Source: Bacteroidota bacterium (GTDB lineage Bacteria > Bacteroidota > Bacteroidia > Flavobacteriales > Weeksellaceae). From it: a DNA stretch of 12,878 nucleotides. The first letter of the stretch is position 1. Each line of letters starts with the position of its first letter. Shown here in pieces: positions 6,279 through 10,971 of this stretch. The translations under genes and the position numbers were made by a program. Under the pieces are notes generated by a model, which saw only the letters and a program-made list of their open reading frames with translations, was not told the DNA's origin and did no database searches. The stretch is taken from contig JAEZYN010000136.1 of assembly GCA_023419095.1 (NCBI GenBank), positions 1-12,878 on the forward strand, written 5' to 3'.

Positions 6279-6911
6279 ATGTCTTTAATAGAAAATTTAA
6301 AATGGCGCCACGCCGTAAAAGCTTATGATCCCGCCAAAAAAGTAAGTGAGCAAGATCTTCACAAAATTTTGGAAGCAAGCCGTTTGGCTCCCACGTCTTC
6401 CGGGCTTCAGCCTTTCCGTGTAATCTTAGTTGAAAACCAGGAACTGAAAGAGAAAATGGTTGCCGGAGCACTGAATCCTGAAGTTATGCGTGACTGTTCG
6501 CACGTTCTCGTATTCGCCGCCTGGGATAGCTACTCAGCGGAAAAGATTGATAAAGTTTACGATTATCATACCGAAGTGCGTGATCTTCCTCAGGGTAGGT
6601 TCAACAGCTATACCGACCAGCTGAAGACGATTTATGGTGCGCAGACAGCCGAAGAAAATTTTGCACATACGGCAAGACAAACCTACATCGCATTAGGTCT
6701 TGCGATGGCTCAGGCGGCGGAACTGAAGATTGACAGTACGCCGGCGGAAGGTTTCAGCAACGAAGTGGTGGATGAGATTTTAGGTCTGAAAGAACTTGGT
6801 TTAAAAAGCGTTACTTTGCTTTATCTTGGCTATCGGGATGCCGAAAACGACTGGCTCTCAAAAATGAAAAAAGTAAGGATTCCGATGGAGGAATTTGTTA
6901 TTGCTAAATAA
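6279..6911 (+). CDS. Nitroreductase-family NAD(P)H-dependent oxidoreductase
   Basis: This 210-residue protein is of the FMN-dependent NfsB/NfnB-like nitroreductase family, soluble homodimers that reduce nitroaromatics, quinones or flavin. Visible family segments are the N-terminal ENLKWRHAVKAYDPAKKVS (FMN contacts Arg10 and Lys14), RLAPTSSGLQPFRVILV (about 35-51), and QTYIALGLAMAQAAELKIDSTPAEGF in the second half. The frame is open from a TTG at 6249, but that codon overlaps the -7 box. The ATG at 6279 matches the family N-terminus and is used. It is the first gene of an operon with ohrR (20 nt gap) and ohr. Placement with hydroperoxide genes suggests a role in peroxide or electrophile stress, but the substrate cannot be read from sequence. 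Confidence 0.9.
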   Translation: MSLIENLKWRHAVKAYDPAKKVSEQDLHKILEASRLAPTSSGLQPFRVILVENQELKEKMVAGALNPEVMRDCSHVLVFAAWDSYSAEKIDKVYDYHTEVRDLPQGRFNSYTDQLKTIYGAQTAEENFAHTARQTYIALGLAMAQAAELKIDSTPAEGFSNEVVDEILGLKELGLKSVTLLYLGYRDAENDWLSKMKKVRIPMEEFVIAK

Positions 6912-6930
6912 TTATTTAAATAAGATCACC

Positions 6931-7365
6931 ATGGACCACGCGGCGACACCCAAACTTGAAAACCAGCTCTGCTTCCCGTTTTACGTGATCGCAAAAGAAA
7001 TCACGGGAATGTATCGTCCTTTTCTGGAAGAGCTGGACATTACTTACTCGCAATACCTTGTGATGATGGTTTTATGGGAATATGAGCGGCTTACCGTAAA
7101 CCAGATCGGTGAAAAACTTTATCTGGACAGCGGTACACTAACACCACTGCTCAAAAGGCTGGAAGCCAAGAACTACATCGTGAGGCACCGTAAAAAGGAA
7201 GACGAACGCGTAGTGGAAGTTTTTTTGACAGATCAGGGCGAGCAGTTGCAGCAAAAAGCCTGTGTGATTCCGGGTAAAATGCAGGAAAAGCTCGATTTAT
7301 CTGAAGCTGAACTTAGTTCGTTGAAAGAAACACTGAGCAAATTACTTAAAAAAATTGAAAATTAA
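6931..7365 (+). CDS. ohrR: OhrR, MarR-family organic-hydroperoxide sensor/repressor
   Basis: The 144-residue product is a winged-helix MarR protein closely resembling B. subtilis OhrR. It has LENQLCFPFYVIAKEITGMYRPFL (9-32) with the peroxide-sensing Cys14, the DNA-recognition region LTVNQIGEKLYLDSGTLTPLLKRLEAK (54-80), and the wing around RKKEDERVVEVFLT. Upon oxidation by organic hydroperoxides such regulators release DNA and derepress ohr. A second cysteine, Cys111 in KACVIPG, sits where 2-Cys OhrR proteins (Xanthomonas type) have their resolving cysteine; B. subtilis OhrR lacks it there. A two-cysteine disulfide mechanism is therefore plausible. The start is the ATG at 6931, since an in-frame TTG at 6895 lies inside the preceding gene. 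The gene is followed after 5 nt by ohr. Confidence 0.93.
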   Translation: MDHAATPKLENQLCFPFYVIAKEITGMYRPFLEELDITYSQYLVMMVLWEYERLTVNQIGEKLYLDSGTLTPLLKRLEAKNYIVRHRKKEDERVVEVFLTDQGEQLQQKACVIPGKMQEKLDLSEAELSSLKETLSKLLKKIEN

Positions 7366-7370
7366 AAGTT

Positions 7371-7793
7371 ATGAAAACATTGTATACGACAAGCGTTACT
7401 GCAAAAGGCGGACGCGACGGACATGTAAAAAGTGAGAATGGAATTCTCGAACTTGATGTCAGAACTCCAAAAGCACTCGGCGGCAAAAGCGATGACTTTG
7501 CCAACCCCGAAATGCTGTTCGCGGCAGGCTACGCCGCGTGTTTTGACAGTGCGCTGAATCTGATGATAAGCAAATCCAAAACTGAAACCGGCGAAACTAC
7601 GGTTACTGCCGAAGTAAGCATCGGGCAGATTGAAAACGGTGGATTCGGCCTGGCTGTACAGCTGAACGTAAACGTTCCGGGTGTGTCGCAGGAGGAAGCT
7701 GAGTCTTTGGTAGAAAAAGCGCATCAGGTTTGTCCGTACTCCAACGCGACGCGGAATAACATCGATGTAACGCTGAACGTAACCAATAACTAA
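7371..7793 (+). CDS. ohr: Ohr, organic hydroperoxide resistance peroxidase
   Basis: Ohr is a thiol peroxidase of the OsmC/Ohr superfamily that reduces organic and lipid hydroperoxides, usually recharged by lipoylated proteins. Its 140 residues are family length. The reactive pair is visible as Cys57 (in GYAACFDSAL) and Cys121 (in VCPYSNATR). Arg15 (GGRDG) and Glu47 (NPEMLF) complete the active site. All four sit three positions before their counterparts in P. aeruginosa Ohr. The N-terminal LYTTSVTAKGGRDGHVKS and the C-terminal NIDVTLNV also match. It is the last gene of the nitroreductase-ohrR-ohr operon, 5 nt after ohrR, and is likely repressed by OhrR. Confidence 0.96.
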   Translation: MKTLYTTSVTAKGGRDGHVKSENGILELDVRTPKALGGKSDDFANPEMLFAAGYAACFDSALNLMISKSKTETGETTVTAEVSIGQIENGGFGLAVQLNVNVPGVSQEEAESLVEKAHQVCPYSNATRNNIDVTLNVTNN

Positions 7794-7812
7794 TTTAGCA
7801 GAAATAAAAAAA

Positions 7813-7831
7813 GGCCATCGCTTAAATGGCC
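7813..7831. terminator. Bidirectional terminator between ohr and the accessory operon
   Basis: GGCCAT (7813-7818), a 7-nt loop and ATGGCC (7826-7831) form a 6-bp stem between convergent genes. On the minus strand the stem is followed by seven T residues, a good terminator placed one nucleotide after the stop of the XRE gene. On the plus strand the downstream tract is CCTACTTTTT, weaker but usable for ohr. Confidence 0.75.
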
Positions 7832-7832
7832 C

Positions 7833-8129
7833 CTACTTTTTCAATGAGAAAATATCAAATAGAAAATTTTCTATAGAAGGTGATAACATTTTATAAAGTT
7901 GCTTTTTATCTTCTGGTATATCACTTTCATCAATTGTTAAAAAATAAATAATAGGTACAGGAACTTCTAATGCATTAGCAATTTTTTCTAAAGTTTCTTG
8001 ATTTGGATTGTACACTCCATTAACAATTTGAGAAACTGCGGTTCTGCTCTTACCAATTTTTACAGCTAACTCTGTTTGTGTAATATTTTTATTTTTTAAT
8101 AATATTTTTAATACTTCTCCTATACTCAT
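7833..8129 (-). CDS. XRE-family helix-turn-helix protein
   Basis: This 98-residue protein has an N-terminal Cro/CI-type HTH. ITQTELAVKIGKSRTAVSQIVNGVYNPNQETLEKIANALEV (16-56) shows the classic helix 2-turn-helix 3 pattern, with SRTAVSQIVNG as the recognition helix region. The tail (57-98) is acidic then hydrophobic (ENFLFDIFSLKK) and may mediate oligomerisation or partner binding. It is the third gene of an overlapping minus-strand trio. Its ATG overlaps the TAA of the 68-residue gene in the arrangement TAATG, implying translational coupling. Base composition is strongly AT-rich compared with the neighbouring ohr, suggesting acquisition. It probably regulates its own operon or serves as the antitoxin-like partner; neither is shown by the sequence. 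Confidence 0.88.
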   Translation of the reverse strand: MSIGEVLKILLKNKNITQTELAVKIGKSRTAVSQIVNGVYNPNQETLEKIANALEVPVPIIYFLTIDESDIPEDKKQLYKMLSPSIENFLFDIFSLKK

Positions 8130-8335
8130 TACAAAAAATCTTTAAATACTGAATAAATATTTATAGCATCTTTAAATATTGACATCCATTTAAGTAAAAT
8201 ATTTAAAGCATCTTCTTTAGAAATGTCATCTTTAATTATATCACGAATTTCTTCTAAAGTTTTAACTACATCTTCAGATAACTCATTATTATCTATTACC
8301 TCTTGTATTTTATTTTTTAATTCTATTTTGTTCAT
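8129..8335 (-). CDS. Unrecognised 68-residue helical protein
   Basis: I do not recognise this protein. It is 68 residues, charged (rich in Lys, Glu and Asp) and predicted almost wholly helical: IELKNKIQEVIDNNELSEDVVKTLEEIRDIIKDD, then SKEDALNILLKWMSIFKDAINIYSVFKDFL, whose C-terminal helix is hydrophobic/aromatic. It has no signal peptide. It overlaps the upstream 163-residue gene by 26 nt and the downstream XRE gene by the TAATG junction, so the three are almost certainly cotranscribed. The tight coupling on both sides is the main evidence that it is a real gene. Composition is very AT-rich. Confidence 0.7.
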   Translation of the reverse strand: MNKIELKNKIQEVIDNNELSEDVVKTLEEIRDIIKDDISKEDALNILLKWMSIFKDAINIYSVFKDFL

Positions 8336-8801
8336 TTGATCGATATGTTGGTATTAATAAAAACTTAAAATTTAATTTTATTAATGCAACATTATCTTCT
8401 TCAGTCCTATAGTTTATATTTGATTTCATAATTTTAATATACGATCTCACATCTCTAATTATAATGAAAAGTATGGAAGTACGCAGAAATCTAAATATCC
8501 TAGATAACTTTCTGATTTCAGCTTCTAACCTCTTAATCTCTTCGCGAAAATTTAAGGATATTTGTCGTTGAACGAATTGACTTTCACTTCTTCTTACTGA
8601 AATTTTTTTCCAATCATCATAAAAATCATCATCATTATGGTAAAAATTATTTTCAACTAAAAATCCAGATAGAAATGAATCATAATCATTAGACTCATAA
8701 GATTTTTCGATCTCATATAATTCATTCTTCTTAGATGATATAACACTAGAAATTGTTTCTAATGCTTTTTGTAATTCACCACTTGATATTATATACTTCA
8801 T
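8310..8801 (-). CDS. Unrecognised 163-residue protein, first gene of the accessory operon
   Basis: I do not recognise the family. The chain begins MKYIISSGELQKALETISSV. It has a helical N-terminus (about 1-35), an acidic and aromatic loop (YESNDYDSFLSGFLVENNFYHNDDDFYDDW, about 35-64), a likely coiled-coil stretch (EEIKRLEAEIRKLSRIFRFL, about 90-110), a short hydrophobic segment (SILFIIIRDV) and a basic C-terminus. The hydrophobic stretch is too short and interrupted to call a membrane helix with confidence. It has a well-formed Bacteroidota promoter just upstream and overlaps the next gene by 26 nt. Composition is far more AT-rich than the flanking core genes, a sign of transfer. It might be the effector of a small defence or toxin-antitoxin-like unit with the downstream XRE protein, but no catalytic motif is visible. 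Confidence 0.72.
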   Translation of the reverse strand: MKYIISSGELQKALETISSVISSKKNELYEIEKSYESNDYDSFLSGFLVENNFYHNDDDFYDDWKKISVRRSESQFVQRQISLNFREEIKRLEAEIRKLSRIFRFLRTSILFIIIRDVRSYIKIMKSNINYRTEEDNVALIKLNFKFLLIPTYRSNEQNRIKK

Positions 8802-8818
8802 GAAAACTTTTTATCTGT

Positions 8819-8850
8819 CAAATTTAAGCAACACTTAACAATTATACAAA
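8819..8850 (-). promoter_or_regulatory. Promoter of the accessory three-gene operon
   Basis: On the minus strand TTTG (complement of 8847-8850), a 20-nt spacer and TAAATTTG (complement of 8819-8826) match the Bacteroidota -33/-7 consensus exactly. The start codon of the 163-residue gene follows 17 nt after the -7 box. Confidence 0.75.
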
Positions 8851-8895
8851 TTTTAAGATAAAATATTAAGAATTAATTTACTTCTGCTAAAATTG

Positions 8896-8963
8896 TATTG
8901 ACAAAATGCGGGGTGAAGGAAAAGTTGAAGTTCTCGTTGCATTTAGCCCGCACTTCGCCAATA
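8896..8963. repeat. Long imperfect hairpin (17-bp arms) upstream of the accessory operon
   Basis: The arms are TATTGACAAAATGCGGG (8896-8912) and CCCGCACTTCGCCAATA (8947-8963). One arm matches the reverse complement of the other at 14 of 17 positions. The three differences are all A/G transitions that become G-U pairs in a minus-strand RNA, so that strand folds with no mismatch. The 34-nt apical region can form a further short stem. It could be a structured RNA, a dispersed palindromic (REP-like) element or a folded recombination site; I cannot decide from one copy. Confidence 0.5.
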
Positions 8964-9010
8964 CTTTTTCTGGTGGATACACACAATTGAGCTTTGAAAG
9001 ACGTAAAATG

Positions 9011-9046
9011 AAAAGCGGCAAACTTATCAAAGTTTGCCGCTTTTTT
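9011..9046. terminator. Strong bidirectional terminator after tRNA-Arg
   Basis: A perfect 15-bp stem (AAAAGCGGCAAACTT at 9011-9025 with its complement at 9030-9044) closes a 4-nt loop. Six T residues follow on the plus strand (9041-9046), and CTTTTCATTTT on the minus strand. It begins 2 nt beyond the tRNA 3' end, so it terminates the tRNA-containing transcript and insulates the accessory region. Confidence 0.85.
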
Positions 9047-9047
9047 G

Positions 9048-9121
9048 TGACCCGGAAGGGACTCGAACCCCTAACCCTCAGAGCCGAAATCTGATATTCT
9101 ATCCAATTGAACTACCGAGCC
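9048..9121 (-). tRNA. tRNA-Arg(UCG)
   Basis: The 74-nt minus-strand sequence folds as a standard cloverleaf. The acceptor stem is GGCTCGG/CCGGGTC with two G-U pairs. The D arm is GTTC/GAAT, the anticodon stem TCAGA/TCTGA with loop TTTCGGC, and the T arm AGGGG/CCCTT with loop TTCGAGT. The discriminator is A. The anticodon TCG (plus-strand 9085-9087) reads the Arg codon CGA. CCA is not encoded. It lies only 22 nt after the stop codon of the upstream barrel gene on the same strand, with a small hairpin (GTAGC/GCTAC, 9126-9140) between. Confidence 0.95.
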
Positions 9122-9143
9122 ATTTGTAGCATTTCGCTACGCT

Positions 9144-10922
9144 TTAGAAACTGATCTTCACGCCTCCCAGTATCTGTGCTCCCAAAACTTTATAACCTTT
9201 GAAAGTTTGATAGTTGGTGTTCAGCAGATTGTTTCCGAGTGCGAAAATACTGAAATTTTTGTGAACTTTGTACTCTGCGGACAAATTTAAATCGGCAAAA
9301 CCACCTACTTTGTCATTGGTGTTTTCTGTGGAAATATAGATGTTCGGCTGTGTTCCGCTTTCTGTAATCGCGAAAGAATTGGTTGTCAGGTCACTGGAAA
9401 AAATTGCGTTGGCGCCCAGATGAAGTTTTTTGTTCAGTAAAGAATATTTGACACCAATTCCGGCCTGCAGCAACGGTACATTGTAAATATGTTCGTAGTT
9501 CTCAAGATCATATTTTGTAAATTGAGCTTCGGCATCAAGCGTAAGATTTGCCAGCGGAAAGTACTGCACACTCGCCTTCACCTCGCTTACTGTTCCGTTG
9601 TCGTATACTGCTGAAAAAGTATTAGCATAATCATACGGTGCACGGCTGCCCGAAACCGAATTATCAAACAGATCGTTTGCACGGAAGAAAACCATATCGT
9701 TGATCTTGCCGAAACCTGCACGGAAATCGTATTTAATCTGCTGGTCTATGTCACCACGAAGACCTACATAACCTTTGTATTTCGTTTCCGTCGGTCGCAG
9801 CTGCTGGTCAGAAACGAGGTAAGGATTTGTTTCAAGCAGATTCGCGAAAGAATTAAGCTGAAGTCCACCCGTTACACCGGCATAAAACTTAAACTCATCA
9901 GCCGCCGCAAACTGCAGCTCAGCTTTTGGAAACCAATAGGTTTTGTTTTCCTTGACCTGATCGGTATTTGCGGTAGAATTTTTAGCATTTAAAAATGAAA
10001 AATCCGAGCCCAGCATTAAGTAGGAATTTCCGTTAAAGAAAGTCACCTGAGGAGTAACTGTGGCATTTAAAAATTGAGAAGAATTCTCTTGTAGAATCGC
10101 AAAATCTGTATTTAAAGTTTCAAGGCTCAGCCCTAAATCAGCATTTAAAACGACATCGCTTCCCACCGGAATGTCAACGCCGTGTTTTGAAAGATTTACT
10201 TTGATTTCCGCCTGTGATTCCTTTGCATCGAAATAGTCGCCGAAGAATGAAGTCTTCAGTCTTACATCATTTAAAATCTCATTGCTGTAAAAATCGTAGT
10301 AGCCGTTTACTTTGAAGCGGTTGGTTCTCTGCTTAAGATCGGTGTCTGCATCGGGCTGCAGGGCGTAAATTCCGTACAAATTATAATCGTTGAGACCATA
10401 ATCTGCAATGACGTTGAATTTGCCTTTTTCACCGTTTGCATTAAGATAAGCCGCAACATTGCCGACGTTTTGTTTAGAATTCCACGGATATTCTTTTTTG
10501 AGCCCGGAAGTTGAAAGTACATGGAAATCTGCGCCCACCTCTATTTCATTTTCAAGCTTTGTCCCGATATTTCCGTCGGCCAGAATACGTCCGAAATTCC
10601 CCATTCCAAGCTGGAAATAATTGTTTTGATTTTCTGCTTCGAACTTTGGCGAAATGTCTTCACCCTGAATGACAGAAGTTTTAAAATCCGACGCCGCTGG
10701 AACATCCGTAATTTTGTAGCGAAGGTTCAGCGAATCTTCAATTTTCTTTTCGCGCGGCGGATAGTTTTTTTCGGCTTCTACCGAAGTTTTTTTCTTTTCG
10801 ATCTTTCTGATTTCGGGCTCGCGTTTGCGGTCCAGAATAAGCTGTTCTTCTTTGATTTGCGCAAAGGCATTTTGAGAAAAGCCGATTAATAACAGTGAAA
10901 ATATGGGGATTCTGAAATTCAT
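9144..10922 (-). CDS. Outer-membrane beta-barrel protein, TonB-dependent-receptor-like without a recognisable plug
   Basis: The 592-residue protein starts with a signal peptide (MNFRIPIFSLLLIGFSQNAFA, cleaved before Gln22). A charged Lys/Glu/Arg-rich linker follows (about 23-65). The remainder, from about residue 95, is alternating beta-strand sequence ending in the outer-membrane-type terminal Phe (GGVKISF). Segments such as RTNRFKVNGYYDFYSNEILNDVRLKTSFFGDYFD, GYVGLRGDIDQQIKYDFRAGFGKIND and FSIFALGNNLLNTNYQTFKGY resemble the barrel and C-terminal strands of TonB-dependent receptors. The usual plug domain of about 130-150 residues and a clear TonB box are not evident. It may therefore be a porin or scaffold-like relative. 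It follows a long TPR gene after 49 nt on the same strand, so the two probably work together at the envelope. Substrate is unknown. Confidence 0.8.
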   Translation of the reverse strand: MNFRIPIFSLLLIGFSQNAFAQIKEEQLILDRKREPEIRKIEKKKTSVEAEKNYPPREKKIEDSLNLRYKITDVPAASDFKTSVIQGEDISPKFEAENQNNYFQLGMGNFGRILADGNIGTKLENEIEVGADFHVLSTSGLKKEYPWNSKQNVGNVAAYLNANGEKGKFNVIADYGLNDYNLYGIYALQPDADTDLKQRTNRFKVNGYYDFYSNEILNDVRLKTSFFGDYFDAKESQAEIKVNLSKHGVDIPVGSDVVLNADLGLSLETLNTDFAILQENSSQFLNATVTPQVTFFNGNSYLMLGSDFSFLNAKNSTANTDQVKENKTYWFPKAELQFAAADEFKFYAGVTGGLQLNSFANLLETNPYLVSDQQLRPTETKYKGYVGLRGDIDQQIKYDFRAGFGKINDMVFFRANDLFDNSVSGSRAPYDYANTFSAVYDNGTVSEVKASVQYFPLANLTLDAEAQFTKYDLENYEHIYNVPLLQAGIGVKYSLLNKKLHLGANAIFSSDLTTNSFAITESGTQPNIYISTENTNDKVGGFADLNLSAEYKVHKNFSIFALGNNLLNTNYQTFKGYKVLGAQILGGVKISF

Positions 10923-10971
10923 GTTTTCTTTATGATATTAGCTAAAATTGACGTTTAGAAAAATCGCTGGA

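Noticed and set aside
6895..6930. TTG start for ohrR overlapping the nitroreductase
   Set aside because: The extra residues have no family counterpart; the ATG at 6931 gives an OhrR-like N-terminus.
8310..8801. Membrane protein call for the 163-residue product
   Set aside because: The hydrophobic run SILFIII is too short and is flanked by charged residues.
8906..9094. Plus-strand 62-codon ORF
   Set aside because: It runs through the hairpin, the terminator and into the antisense of tRNA-Arg, so it is not a credible gene.
7794..9121. tRNA-integrated genomic island with att duplication
   Set aside because: The tRNA 3' end faces the AT-rich region, but I found no second copy of the tRNA 3' sequence and no integrase gene in the window, so integration at the tRNA is not claimed.
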